64,000 nt of DNA, taken from NCBI GenBank assembly GCA_946482515.1, contig CAMLRS010000013.1, positions 1-64,000 on the forward strand. The letters are read 5' to 3'. Within the stretch, counting starts at the first letter, position 1. Each line of letters begins with the position of its first letter. Of the stretch, positions 17,740 through 25,770 are shown one piece after another. The notes beneath the pieces were generated by a model. It saw only the letters and a program-made list of their open reading frames with translations. It did not search any database and had not been told where the DNA came from. Made by a program: the position numbers and the translations under genes. The DNA is from an uncultured Flavobacteriales bacterium (GTDB lineage: Bacteria; Bacteroidota; Bacteroidia; Flavobacteriales; Crocinitomicaceae).

Positions 17740-17846
17740 TTTGTTTGACCACATTTCCCGAAATCTCTTCTTCAGCTCAGCAATGAGCAAATGAAACAAA
17801 CGGACTGACAAACGATCCAGACGATCGTGGTCCTCAATAGAATTTT

Positions 17847-19232
17847 ATGGGAAGTAAATTAAAAGGGAAAGACCTCCTGAAGATAGGTTTTCCCGCAGAC
17901 AATGCTGTGAACATAGCCCTCGGGCTGATCAGCAGATACAAAAAGAAAGAAAGCAAGGAACGCATTCTTTCCGAGCTCACGGAAGTGATCCATTTTCCGG
18001 GCCAGTATATCGGCGACGGCGTTTGGGGGAAAGTGGCGGAAGCCCTGACAACTCCGGTAGAAGTGAAGTTTCGCGAATTGAACATCGAACGGGCGCCTTT
18101 CATCATTTACGGCGAAAACGACATCGATGAAAAGACCAAGCACCAGTTCTACCAGGCGCTGAAATTGCCGGTTTCGGTACAAGGAGCGTTGATGCCGGAT
18201 GCGCATTACGGTTACGGTTTGCCGATCGGTGGCGTGCTCGCTACTGACAACGCGGTTATTCCGTACGGCGTAGGAGTTGATATCGGCTGCCGGATGTCCC
18301 TCTCGATTTTCGATGCACCGGCGTCACACTTCAACGGGCGGACGCACCAGCTGGAAAATTTGCTGTCGGAGCACACCAAATTCGGGATGTATGAAACGCA
18401 CAAGATCAAAAACGATCATGCGATCATGGAAAGCTCCCTGTTCCGCGAAATTCCCCTGCTGAAAAAGCTCAAAGGAAAAGCTTACCAGCAATTGGGAACC
18501 TCAGGCGGAGGAAACCACTTTGTAGAGTTTGGCGCGGTGACGATCACGGCAGGCGATGCAGGCATTCCTCCGGGCGAGTATTTCGCCGTGTTAAGCCACA
18601 GCGGTTCCCGCGGGCTCGGTGCTGCGATAGCGAAACACTACACCCAGATGGCCATGCAGCAATGTCCGCTGCCAAAACACGTGCAGCACCTTGCGTGGCT
18701 GGACCTGAATACGCACGACGGACAGGAATACTGGAACGCCATGAACCTGGCCGGCGAATACGCCAAAGCCTGTCACGACGACATTCACGCGCGGTTGACC
18801 AAAAAGTTGGGGCTTCGCATATTGATGACGGTAGAGAACCATCACAATTTCGCGTGGAAAGAAGAAGTGAACGGCAAAACGTGTGTGGTACACCGCAAAG
18901 GAGCCACTCCTGCCGGCAAAGGACAACTGGGAATGATTCCGGGAAGCATGACCGCTCCGGGCTACATTGTGCGAGGACTGGGAAATGAAACGAGCGTTAA
19001 TTCCGCTTCACATGGAGCTGGCCGCCTGTATTCACGGTCACAATGCAAACAGCGTTTCACCAAAAGCGAAATGATGCAGCAGCTGGCCAAAGAAGGCATC
19101 TCGCTGCTCGGCGGAGCGGTAGACGAATGCCCGATGGCTTACAAGAACATCAATCACGTGATGGGGAATCAGCAGGAGCTGGTGGAAACCATCGGGATGT
19201 TCCAGCCGAAAATTGTACGAATGGACAAGTAG
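17847..19232 (+). CDS. rtcB: RtcB-family RNA ligase, PrfH-coupled
   Basis: RtcB joins RNA ends bearing 2',3'-cyclic or 3'-phosphate to 5'-OH ends using GTP and Mn2+. The 461-residue protein shows the metal-site motif [10 protein letters not shown] (Cys148), [25 protein letters not shown], and NSASHGAGR with the His expected to carry GMP. The residue after the metal Cys is Arg, where I recall Gly in E. coli RtcB. The N-terminal part is longer than in E. coli RtcB. The next gene is prfH, 5 bp away. Such rtcB-prfH pairs are known to repair and rescue ribosomes cut in the decoding centre, so that role is likely. Confidence 0.93.
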   Translation: MGSKLKGKDLLKIGFPADNAVNIALGLISRYKKKESKERILSELTEVIHFPGQYIGDGVWGKVAEALTTPVEVKFRELNIERAPFIIYGENDIDEKTKHQFYQALKLPVSVQGALMPDAHYGYGLPIGGVLATDNAVIPYGVGVDIGCRMSLSIFDAPASHFNGRTHQLENLLSEHTKFGMYETHKIKNDHAIMESSLFREIPLLKKLKGKAYQQLGTSGGGNHFVEFGAVTITAGDAGIPPGEYFAVLSHSGSRGLGAAIAKHYTQMAMQQCPLPKHVQHLAWLDLNTHDGQEYWNAMNLAGEYAKACHDDIHARLTKKLGLRILMTVENHHNFAWKEEVNGKTCVVHRKGATPAGKGQLGMIPGSMTAPGYIVRGLGNETSVNSASHGAGRLYSRSQCKQRFTKSEMMQQLAKEGISLLGGAVDECPMAYKNINHVMGNQQELVETIGMFQPKIVRMDK

Positions 19233-19237
19233 AAAAA

Positions 19238-19933
19238 ATGGAAACAAAAACAATACATATCACAACAGCGCAGGGTCCGGCCGAATGCCAGCTGGCAGCA
19301 GCCAAGATCTTGTCGCAGCTTCTGAATGAGCTCCGTTCTCAGAACCTCGAATCCATCGTGATCGATCGGGTTCAGGGTTCTGAAAACGGGACCATTTTAT
19401 CTGCCACCGTTCAGGTTACCGGTGTCAAAGCCGGTGCCATTCTCCAGCCGTGGTTAGGGACGATACAATGGATTCAAAAAAGTCCGTATCGTCCCAATCA
19501 TGGGCGAAAGAACTGGTTCGTGGGCATCTTCGAGCTGAAGCAATCTTCCGGTCCGGGCTGGAAAGAAAACGAGCTCGTATTCCAAAGCGTTCGCAGCAGC
19601 GGCGCCGGAGGACAGCACGTTAACAAAGTGAGCTCGGCCGTTCGGGCTATGCATCCACCAACCGGAATCAGCGTATTTGCGCAGGACAGCCGTTCGCAAT
19701 TGCAGAACAAGAAGGCGGCACGCGAACGCATCGCCCAAAAGCTCGATGCACATTTCGGAAAACAGCTGGTGGAAGGCATTCAGCAGCAATGGTCGCAGCA
19801 CCACGAGCTGGAACGCGGGAATCCGGTGAAAGTGTTTACAGGAATGACCTTCAAACCGCGAAAACCGGAAAAAACCTTTAAGACAACAAGAACAAAATTA
19901 AAACAGGAATTGCACAAAGAATTGAGATCATGA
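19238..19933 (+). CDS. prfH: Peptide chain release factor H-like protein
   Basis: This 231-residue release-factor-like protein carries the peptidyl-tRNA hydrolysis motif [11 protein letters not shown] with GGQ at 124-126, followed by a conserved MHPPTG and [15 protein letters not shown]. The C-terminus is strongly basic. It lacks a codon-recognition domain of RF1/RF2 type and matches PrfH, which releases stalled peptides from ribosomes with cleaved 16S rRNA. The start is ATG at 19238, five bp past rtcB; an overlapping open frame from 19043 lies within rtcB and is rejected. Its last four bases overlap the next gene (ATGA), implying translational coupling. Confidence 0.92.
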   Translation: METKTIHITTAQGPAECQLAAAKILSQLLNELRSQNLESIVIDRVQGSENGTILSATVQVTGVKAGAILQPWLGTIQWIQKSPYRPNHGRKNWFVGIFELKQSSGPGWKENELVFQSVRSSGAGGQHVNKVSSAVRAMHPPTGISVFAQDSRSQLQNKKAARERIAQKLDAHFGKQLVEGIQQQWSQHHELERGNPVKVFTGMTFKPRKPEKTFKTTRTKLKQELHKELRS

Positions 19934-20403
19934 CCGCAACCTTATACTTAGTAAAAGCCCTCGAAAACTATCCCTACTGCATGGAAGATTGCATCGAATC
20001 GCTGAACTACGCTTTGTCGTATGATGAGAACAACGCCATTGCCTTGTGCCTGATGGGGCGTATACAGATGGATCTGTTCGGCAACACTGAATCGGCGATC
20101 GATTATTTTGAGCAGGCGCTGGCTTCCGATTTGAATTATACCGAAACCTATCAGCATTACATGCAGTTGCTGATTGAAAACGAACAGCTGGAGAAAGCGA
20201 AAAAGCTCCTGGAGTTCTCGAAAGGAAAAATCGCCCACCGAAAGGCACAGCTGCTGATCTTCGAGGCCCGCATTTTGGAGCGTGAACATAAATGGAAGAA
20301 AGCGCTGCGCGTATTGGAAAAAGCGGTTGAAAATGCCTATTCCGAAAATGTATTGGAGGAAATCGACCAGCTGAAAAAACGAATCGAGCGGAAAAGTAAG
20401 TAG
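19930..20403 (+). CDS. TPR-repeat protein coupled to prfH
   Basis: This 157-residue soluble protein has no signal peptide. Helical repeats with the TPR pattern are visible: [35 protein letters not shown] and a second set around [20 protein letters not shown]. The end is basic. The ATGA overlap with prfH places it firmly in the rtcB-prfH operon. TPRs mediate protein contacts, so it could recruit or regulate the repair proteins, but no direct evidence is in the sequence. I do not recall it as a standard part of the rtcB-prfH module. Confidence 0.8.
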   Translation: MTATLYLVKALENYPYCMEDCIESLNYALSYDENNAIALCLMGRIQMDLFGNTESAIDYFEQALASDLNYTETYQHYMQLLIENEQLEKAKKLLEFSKGKIAHRKAQLLIFEARILEREHKWKKALRVLEKAVENAYSENVLEEIDQLKKRIERKSK

Positions 20404-20465
20404 TCTCCGGTCGTTCAGTCCTCAGTCACCGGTCTTAACGTCCTGATATCCTGAAGTCTTGACGT
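20404..20465. repeat. Word-like intergenic repeat between convergent genes
   Basis: The gap between the TPR gene and paaD is almost wholly built of words such as CAGTCCTCAGTC, CGTCCTGATATCCTGAAG and TCTTGACGTC. It belongs to the same family as 17222-17475 and, in opposite orientation, 29974-30088. No standard terminator is seen. Confidence 0.5.
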
Positions 20466-20951
20466 CTATTTAAGGCATTTGAAATAATCGAACGGCTCCT
20501 TGCAGTCGTTGCACTGATAATGCGCTTTGCAGGCGGTGCTGCCGAACTGGCTTACCATGCGGGTGTTTTTAGAATGACAGATAGGGCAGGGAACGACTAC
20601 AGGATCGGCAAATAAGGCACTTTTGTCGACTTCGTTTTCGGGTGGTGCGATTCCGTATTCGCGGAGCTTCTGGCGACCCTTTTCGGAAAGCCAGTCGGTG
20701 GTCCAGGCGGGAGAAAGGATGGTAGTTACGGTGACGTTTTTCAATCCTTTTTCTGCCAGCTTGGATCGGATGCCGTTTTCAATGACCTGCATAGCCGGAC
20801 AACCCGAGTAGGTTGGTGTAATGAGAATTTCGACAGCGTCGTTGAAGAGATTGACCGAGCGCACGACGCCCAGGTCGACCACAGATAAAACAGGTACTTC
20901 CGGGTCATTGACGTCTTCCAACCAATGCCAGATGTCCTGTTCTGTTACCAT
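20466..20951 (-). CDS. paaD: Phenylacetyl-CoA epoxidase assembly protein
   Basis: PaaD is thought to help mature the iron centres of the PaaABCE oxygenase. The 161-residue protein has an N-terminal MIP18/DUF59 domain (DPEVPVLSVVDLGVVRSV, TPTYSGCPAM) and a C-terminal zinc-ribbon-like segment with CPICH and, further on, CKAHYQCNDCKEPF plus a last Cys before the end. Length and domain order are normal. Its start lies inside the end of paaC (7-bp overlap), so the two are translationally coupled. It is the last gene of the paa cluster. Confidence 0.93.
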   Translation of the reverse strand: MVTEQDIWHWLEDVNDPEVPVLSVVDLGVVRSVNLFNDAVEILITPTYSGCPAMQVIENGIRSKLAEKGLKNVTVTTILSPAWTTDWLSEKGRQKLREYGIAPPENEVDKSALFADPVVVPCPICHSKNTRMVSQFGSTACKAHYQCNDCKEPFDYFKCLK

Positions 20952-21694
20952 TCCATTCCGGGATAAGTACGTTGCATGTACTGCATTTCAGCCAGCAAAT
21001 AACCGAGGTATTCTGAGTGGTGTCCTTCGCGGCCGCCTTTCATAACCCAGTTATTTTCCGGAAGCTTCAGCGTAGCTTCTTTCACCACATGCTGGATGCG
21101 TTCCATCCACATGGGTTTGATGGTGTTCAAATCCACGGCAATACCTTGTGCGATCAGTTCCTGGTCAACTGCATCCATGAAGAACAGCTCTTCGGCGTAG
21201 CGCCATAACAGATCGAGTGCTTCCTGTGCACGCTGGTGCGATTCGTCAGTTCCGTCACCTAAGCGGATCACCCATTCGGATGAATGCTTGAAGTGGTATT
21301 TCGTTTCTTTCAATGATTTTTCGGCAATAGCAGCCAATTGAGTGTCTTTCGAATGACACAATGCTTCGTAGAAGAACAAACGGAACGTATCAAACAGCCA
21401 TTGGCGCACGATCGTCTGACCGAAATCGCCGTTTGGTTGCTCCACGAGCAGCGTATTGGTATAATCGCGCTCATAGCGCAGGAAAGCCAGCTCATCAGCT
21501 GTACGTCCTTTTCCTTCCGTTGCGGCTGCATATTCCAGCAAGCTGGTTGCCTGACCGATGAGGTCGAGGGCAATATTCGTCAGTGCGATATCTTCTTCCA
21601 GGATAGGACCGTGCCCGCACCATTCAGAAACCCGGTGCCCCAGGATTAAGCTGTCGTCTGCAATGCGCAGGGTATATGTCGTTAATGGATTCAT
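20945..21694 (-). CDS. paaC: Phenylacetyl-CoA epoxidase structural subunit
   Basis: PaaC is the inactive ferritin-like partner that forms the core heterodimer with PaaA. The 249-residue helical protein has the typical N-terminal ADDSLILGHRVSEWCGHGPILEEDIALTN start (split by family conservation), an AFLRYERDYTN segment, the HFKHSSEWVIRLGDGT motif and a HSEYLG-containing C-terminus. It is complete. It is separated from paaB by the inserted four-helix-bundle gene, unlike the usual close paaABCD order, and overlaps paaD by 7 bp. Confidence 0.93.
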   Translation of the reverse strand: MNPLTTYTLRIADDSLILGHRVSEWCGHGPILEEDIALTNIALDLIGQATSLLEYAAATEGKGRTADELAFLRYERDYTNTLLVEQPNGDFGQTIVRQWLFDTFRLFFYEALCHSKDTQLAAIAEKSLKETKYHFKHSSEWVIRLGDGTDESHQRAQEALDLLWRYAEELFFMDAVDQELIAQGIAVDLNTIKPMWMERIQHVVKEATLKLPENNWVMKGGREGHHSEYLGYLLAEMQYMQRTYPGMEW

Positions 21695-21713
21695 TTCTTA
21701 GTCATTTGAGACA

Positions 21714-21728
21714 TTAGACGTTAGACAA
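21714..21728. repeat. Left inverted repeat flanking the four-helix-bundle gene
   Basis: TTAGACGTTAGAC (21714-21726) is the exact reverse complement of GTCTAACGTCTAA at 22141-22153. The pair brackets the gene inserted into the paa operon. Confidence 0.65.
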
Positions 21729-21746
21729 GGAGACAAAAGATGTTGT

Positions 21747-22088
21747 TTATTCCAGGGATTTCATAAATCCGCGAATCATCTTCTGTAGCGTGTGCAAGTC
21801 GTCTAATTCTCTATCTATATTAATATCAAACAATTCTTTTGAAAGTATCAGTTGTGTTTCCAATTCAAACGAAGAAGAAATCGATATATTCAAAAAACGC
21901 AGAAAGTCTTTTTTCGAGCCGCGACCCGAACCTTCTGCAATATTAGAGGGAATAGATATTGAACTACGCTGCATTTGATTTGCTAAGCTAAACCGTTCAT
22001 CCGGCGGTAGCTGTTTGCAAAGCTCATACGTTGATTTTACTATCCTTAAAGCATCTTTCCAGATCTTTAATTCCCTAAAATTGTGCAT
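21747..22088 (-). CDS. Four-helix-bundle protein (IVP/Avd-like) inside the paa operon
   Basis: This 113-residue protein belongs to the family first seen in 23S rRNA intervening sequences, related to the Avd accessory protein of diversity-generating retroelements. Family features are an N-terminal NFRELKIWKDALRIV, then TYELCKQLPPDERF, a MQRSSISIPSNIAEGSGR core and a FLRFLNISISSSFELETQL helix. It is intact. No rRNA and no reverse transcriptase are nearby. It separates paaB from paaC and is flanked by 13-bp inverted repeats and by A/T-rich sequence unlike the neighbours, which suggests insertion. A link to phenylacetate metabolism is unlikely. Confidence 0.88.
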   Translation of the reverse strand: MHNFRELKIWKDALRIVKSTYELCKQLPPDERFSLANQMQRSSISIPSNIAEGSGRGSKKDFLRFLNISISSSFELETQLILSKELFDINIDRELDDLHTLQKMIRGFMKSLE

Positions 22089-22140
22089 AGTGGTAGCGTT
22101 TGATTTGTATTCTGTTAATCGGTAAATCTCAGATCAAATA

Positions 22141-22153
22141 GTCTAACGTCTAA
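22141..22153. repeat. Right inverted repeat flanking the four-helix-bundle gene
   Basis: GTCTAACGTCTAA is the perfect complement of 21714-21726. A second near-copy (TTGTCTAACGTCC) follows at about 22162-22174, just beyond the paaB stop codon. Confidence 0.65.
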
Positions 22154-22179
22154 AAGTCTATTTGTCTAACGTCCAAGGA

Positions 22180-22467
22180 CTACATGTGTGAAATTCCGTC
22201 CGGAACGTCGTAAAAAGTCGGGTGACGGTACACTTTGCTGTGTGCAGGCTCGAACAAAGCATCAGCTTCCGTTGGATCAGAAGCAAAAATGCGGTTGGAT
22301 TCCACCACCCAGATGCTCACGCCTTCACTGCGACGGGTATACACATCGCGGGCATTTTCGATAGCCATTTCCGCATCGGCAGCGCGCAGGCTCCCAACGT
22401 GTTTATGATTAAGGCCTTGTTTGCTTCGAATGAAGACTTCCCACAACGGCCATTCTTTCTGTGACAT
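22180..22467 (-). CDS. paaB: Phenylacetyl-CoA epoxidase small subunit
   Basis: PaaB is a small subunit that bridges the PaaA/PaaC dimers and helps dock the reductase. The 95-residue protein contains the family signature: WPLWEVFIRSKQGLNHKHVGS at the start (here given only as a whole pattern), then AADAEMAIENARDVYTRR and a GVSIWVVESNRI strand. Length is normal. It begins 27 bp after paaA and is followed not by paaC but by the inserted four-helix-bundle gene. Confidence 0.93.
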   Translation of the reverse strand: MSQKEWPLWEVFIRSKQGLNHKHVGSLRAADAEMAIENARDVYTRRSEGVSIWVVESNRIFASDPTEADALFEPAHSKVYRHPTFYDVPDGISHM

Positions 22468-22494
22468 ACTTTTTAAGCTAAATGTTTGTAGTTT

Positions 22495-23442
22495 TTAAGA
22501 AGCCTGGCGTGCTTTGCGTTTTTCAGCATGGGCGAGGGCTGCTTCGCGCACCCACATACCATCTTCTTTAGCCTTTTTACGGGCTGCAACTCGTTCGCGG
22601 TTGCAGGGACCGTTTCCGCTTACGACTGCCCAGAACTCATCCCAGTTAATGGCTCCGATTTCGTAATGCCCGGTTTCCTGGTTCCACTTCAGATCAGGAT
22701 CAGGTATTGTCAGGCCGATCATTTCGGCTTGTGGAACGGTTACATCAATAAACAGCTGACGGAGCTCGTCGTTGGTGCTGCGCTTGATTTTCCAGTCCAT
22801 AGATTGTTGTGTGTGCGGTGAGTCGGCGTCGTTCGGCCCGAACATCATCAGGGCCGGCCACCACCAGCGGTTGAGCGCATCTTGTGCCATTTCTTTCTGT
22901 ACGGGTGTACCCAATGCCAGCTTGGAGATGATTTCAAATCCCTGGCGTTGGTGAAACGATTCTTCCTTGCAAACACGCACCATAGCGCGGGCGTAAGGAC
23001 CGTAAGAACAACGGCAGAGCGGAACCTGGTTCATAATAGCTGCACCGTCGACCAGCCAGCCAATGGCACCCATATCCGCCCATGAAACGGTAGGATAGTT
23101 GAAGATCGAAGAATATTTTGCTTTTCCGGAATGCAGGTCGTCGATGGTTTCTTCGCGATCGGCACCTAAGGTTTCCACGGCGCTGTAGAGGTACAAGCCA
23201 TGACCGGCTTCGTCCTGAACTTTTGCCAGCAGGACGGCTTTCCGTCGCAGGTTCGGGGCCCGTGTAATCCAGTTCCCTTCCGGCAGCATTCCTACGATTT
23301 CAGAATGAGCGTGCTGGGAAATCTGGCGGATGAGCGTTTTGCGATAGTCGGCAGGCATCCAGTCGTTTGGCTCGATGCGGACCTCTCGGTCCAGCTTTGC
23401 CTGGAATGCCGCTTCCAGTTCTGTCAAATTGATTTCTTTCAT
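22495..23442 (-). CDS. paaA: Phenylacetyl-CoA epoxidase catalytic subunit
   Basis: PaaA is the di-iron oxygenase that epoxidises the ring of phenylacetyl-CoA. The 315-residue helical protein keeps the iron ligands: Glu48 in HSEIVG, Glu78 and His81 in DEAGHGLY, and Glu161 with His164 in [10 protein letters not shown]. The C-terminus is basic. It is the first gene of the minus-strand paaABCD cluster and has a full-match -7 motif upstream at 23462-23469. The reductase genes (paaE) lie about 19 kb away, and CoA ligase, ring-opening and beta-oxidation genes of the pathway are not in this window. Confidence 0.95.
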   Translation of the reverse strand: MKEINLTELEAAFQAKLDREVRIEPNDWMPADYRKTLIRQISQHAHSEIVGMLPEGNWITRAPNLRRKAVLLAKVQDEAGHGLYLYSAVETLGADREETIDDLHSGKAKYSSIFNYPTVSWADMGAIGWLVDGAAIMNQVPLCRCSYGPYARAMVRVCKEESFHQRQGFEIISKLALGTPVQKEMAQDALNRWWWPALMMFGPNDADSPHTQQSMDWKIKRSTNDELRQLFIDVTVPQAEMIGLTIPDPDLKWNQETGHYEIGAINWDEFWAVVSGNGPCNRERVAARKKAKEDGMWVREAALAHAEKRKARQAS

Positions 23443-23461
23443 TCAGATAGACTCAGGAAAA

Positions 23462-23469
23462 CAAAGATA
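23462..23469 (-). promoter_or_regulatory. Candidate -7 promoter element for paaABCD
   Basis: The minus strand reads TATCTTTG, a full match to TAnnTTTG, 20 nt before the paaA start. Confidence 0.55.
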
Positions 23470-23554
23470 CGCATTTCAGGCTTAGGAAAAAAACTAGAAG
23501 CAGAGGAGCTTTTTTACCGTAGACATCGTAAAGAGTTAAAGCTTTGAGGCAAAA

Positions 23555-23583
23555 AAGTGCCGGATCATTTGTATCCGGCACTT
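23555..23583 (-). terminator. Intrinsic terminator after the DUF4476 gene
   Basis: A perfect 11-bp stem (AAGTGCCGGAT and its complement) has a 7-nt loop, with an A-run on the left that makes a U-tract for minus-strand RNA. Confidence 0.85.
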
Positions 23584-23600
23584 GCAGTTGTAACACTCGG

Positions 23601-23623
23601 CCGCTGCTGGACGTCAGCAGCGG
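23601..23623. repeat. G/C-rich hairpin next to the terminator
   Basis: CCGCTGCTG (23601-23609) pairs perfectly with CAGCAGCGG (23615-23623). It lies between the DUF4476 stop and the terminator at 23555, so the transcript ends in two stacked hairpins. Confidence 0.6.
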
Positions 23624-23633
23624 AAGGGTTTTG

Positions 23634-24314
23634 TTATAGGCCTTCGATGTAATCTTCCAGTGCGCTGTAGTTGGAAGAAAAGGCGAAGGTGCTCTTTAAC
23701 AGGAAGTAATTCGCTTTATCGTAACACTTGCTGTAGGCATGTTTGGTCCATTCGAGCCGGCCGGAGTCGAAGGTGAATTTTTTGCTGATATCCGTAATCT
23801 GCTGTGCGGAAAGCTGCGTTTTGTCGGTGTAGCTTTTTGCTGCTTCCAGTTTGTTGGAGTCGAAGCTTTCGTTGTCCAGCATGATCAGGAATTGCTGGAA
23901 AGCCGGATCATTTGCCGGATTCGGGTAGTAACCGCCGCCAGGATTTGTTCCAGGATAAGTTCCCGGCTGCGTGGACACGGTTCCCGGTGTGTACCAGTTG
24001 CTGGAAGCGATGTACGTGTTCTGGATAATGTTCAGGTTTCCGTACAGATCGATTTCCGCTACGATGCGTTGGTTGGCACCCAGGTTCAGGGAACCGTTGT
24101 AGATGCTGAAACCGTTTTGCTGATCGCTGATCTGCAGGCTTACATTGCCGCCCGGCAGCTCAAAGAAACGATACGTGTTTGTCGGGTTGTACTGGGTCTG
24201 GTTGTAAGCTGTTGCCACATACGATCCCGGACGCAGCATGCGTACGAATAATTCTGCTCCGAAGCTGATCTGGGTTGTCAGAGCAAGTACAGCAAGAAGG
24301 TATATTTTTTTCAT
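23634..24314 (-). CDS. Secreted DUF4476-domain protein
   Basis: This is a 226-residue exported protein from MKKIYLLAVLAL at 24314; an ATG three codons earlier is less like a signal peptide. After the signal comes a beta-rich region (residues 20-105), a Gly/Pro/Tyr/Thr-rich linker (GTYPGTNPGGGYYPNP) and a C-terminal helical DUF4476 domain with the pattern FDSNKLEAAKSYTDK, ITDISKKFTFDSGRL and AYSKCYDKANYF. The function of the domain is unknown. The gene stands alone with a strong terminator. A perfect palindrome lies 12 bp upstream of its start. Confidence 0.85.
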   Translation of the reverse strand: MKKIYLLAVLALTTQISFGAELFVRMLRPGSYVATAYNQTQYNPTNTYRFFELPGGNVSLQISDQQNGFSIYNGSLNLGANQRIVAEIDLYGNLNIIQNTYIASSNWYTPGTVSTQPGTYPGTNPGGGYYPNPANDPAFQQFLIMLDNESFDSNKLEAAKSYTDKTQLSAQQITDISKKFTFDSGRLEWTKHAYSKCYDKANYFLLKSTFAFSSNYSALEDYIEGL

Positions 24315-24325
24315 GGCAATCAATT

Positions 24326-24345
24326 TTAGTGTTGGTAAACACTAA
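24326..24345. promoter_or_regulatory. Perfect palindrome upstream of the DUF4476 gene
   Basis: TTAGTGTT-GGTA-AACACTAA forms a perfect 8-bp inverted repeat with a 4-nt spacer. It ends 12 bp before the start codon, so it could be an operator or a hairpin in the 5' leader. Confidence 0.55.
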
Positions 24346-24453
24346 TCCGATATCGTGCCAAATTTTGAGAGCGATTTGCTCTTCACAACTATTTAACAAG
24401 GATGTTGGATGGGGTAGTCCTGATAATCAAACAGTAAGCATTCAACATCAAAA

Positions 24454-24485
24454 AATCCGGTCCTGATAGCGATCGGAACCGGATT
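24454..24485 (-). terminator. Intrinsic terminator after dnaN
   Basis: AATCCGGT pairs with ACCGGATT, with further partial pairing inside the arms. The A-run on the left gives a U-tract on the minus strand. It is 22 bp past the dnaN stop. Confidence 0.8.
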
Positions 24486-24506
24486 ATTCTATTGGAAAGA
24501 TTGTTT

Positions 24507-25625
24507 TTATCTGTTCAGCATCACCGGCATTACCAGCATGAGGATGTCTTCATGCTCGTTCTCATTGGAGTTCGGCATCAGTAATCCTGCACGGCTTGGC
24601 TCGCTCATGGCGATTTTCACTTCGGCAGCATCGATGTTATTGAGCATTTCCATCAGGAAACGGGAGTTGAACGCGATTTCGAGGTCGGTACCGTCGTAGT
24701 TGCACGTCAGACGCTCGTTTGCTTCGTTCGAGAAGTCGAGGTCTTCCGCAGAAATGTTCAGCTCGCTTCCCGCCAGGCGCAATTTTACCTGGTGAGTCGT
24801 TTTATTGGCGAAAATGGAAACGCGTTTGATCGCTCCGAGAAATTGCAGACGGTCAACGATCAGCACGTTCGGGTTTTCTTTCGGGATTACTGCTTCGTAG
24901 TTCGGGTATTTGCCATCGATCAGGCGACACATCAATACGATGTCGTTGAACGTGAAGATGGCATTGGAATCGGAATATTCCACCAATACTTCTTCATCGC
25001 CGCGCAGGTTCGATTTCAGCAGGTTCAATGGCTTTTTCGGCAGAATGAAGGCCGAGCCACCTGTTGACTGGCTATCGGTGCGACGGTAGCGAACCAGCTT
25101 GTGTGCGTCTGTTGCTACGAAGGTAATATCGGAAGGACTGAACTGGCAGTATACACCGCTCATCACCGGGCGAAGGTCGTCGTTTCCGGTAGCGAACAGC
25201 GTTTTGTTGATCGCACGGGAGATGATATCACCGGAAATGCGGATGCTGGTGCCTTTCTCAATCGCCGGAGTTTTCGGGAAATCGTCGCCATTGAAACCGA
25301 CCATTTTGGATTTACCGTTGTCGTAAGCGATCTCGATCCCGAAGTTGGAGTTGTCGATCACGAACGTACAAGGCTGATCCGGCAGGTTCTTCAATACTTC
25401 CAGCAGCATTTTTGCCGGAATGGCGATACGACCTGTTTCGTTGGCTTCCACAGCCATGGTCGTACGCATCGTCGTTTCCAGGTCAGATGCGGAAATGGTC
25501 AGCTGGCCATCCTGAATATCGAACAGGAAGTTGTCCAGGATAGGAAGCGTATTGCTCGTGCTGAGTACGCCGCTGATACTTTGCAGGTGACGAAGTAAGT
25601 TAGTGCTGGAAACAATGAAGTTCAT
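24507..25625 (-). CDS. dnaN: DNA polymerase III beta sliding clamp
   Basis: DnaN forms the ring that tethers the replicative polymerase to DNA. The 372-residue protein starts MNFIVSSTNLLRHL at 25625, the usual family start; the open frame to 25652 adds nine odd residues. Family landmarks are LPILDNFLF, ASDLETTM, IPAKMLLEVLKNLPDQP, FVATDAHKLVRY, the GKYPNYEAVIP segment, and the C-terminal LMLVMPVMLNR. The gene is complete. Here it follows gldF-gldG-DUF4340 rather than dnaA, a layout I associate with Bacteroidota. A separate -7 motif is present upstream. Confidence 0.97.
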   Translation of the reverse strand: MNFIVSSTNLLRHLQSISGVLSTSNTLPILDNFLFDIQDGQLTISASDLETTMRTTMAVEANETGRIAIPAKMLLEVLKNLPDQPCTFVIDNSNFGIEIAYDNGKSKMVGFNGDDFPKTPAIEKGTSIRISGDIISRAINKTLFATGNDDLRPVMSGVYCQFSPSDITFVATDAHKLVRYRRTDSQSTGGSAFILPKKPLNLLKSNLRGDEEVLVEYSDSNAIFTFNDIVLMCRLIDGKYPNYEAVIPKENPNVLIVDRLQFLGAIKRVSIFANKTTHQVKLRLAGSELNISAEDLDFSNEANERLTCNYDGTDLEIAFNSRFLMEMLNNIDAAEVKIAMSEPSRAGLLMPNSNENEHEDILMLVMPVMLNR

Positions 25626-25649
25626 ACTGGTCGTGTTTGTTTTGCCAGA

Positions 25650-25657
25650 CAAAGATA
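25650..25657 (-). promoter_or_regulatory. Candidate -7 promoter element for dnaN
   Basis: The minus strand reads TATCTTTG, 25 nt before the dnaN start, suggesting dnaN is not only read from the gld genes. Confidence 0.5.
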
Positions 25658-25721
25658 GTCAATTTACCAGCCGGGGAAAGTTGACGGATGAGGACTTATC
25701 AACCGGATATTAACTAATTCA

Positions 25722-25770
25722 CAATTCAGAATTCAGAATGCACAATTCTGCATTTCGCATTCTGAATTTC
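25722..25770. repeat. AATTCAGAATGC-type intergenic hairpin
   Basis: AATTCAGAATGC and GCATTCTGAATT form a perfect 12-bp inverted repeat, preceded by an extra CAATTCAG word. A close relative lies at 37428-37478. It sits just past the stop of the DUF4340 gene and before the dnaN promoter, so it may end the gld transcript. Confidence 0.6.

Noticed and set aside
21747..22088. Four-helix-bundle gene as part of a 23S rRNA insertion
   Set aside because: No rRNA sequence flanks it; it lies between paaB and paaC.
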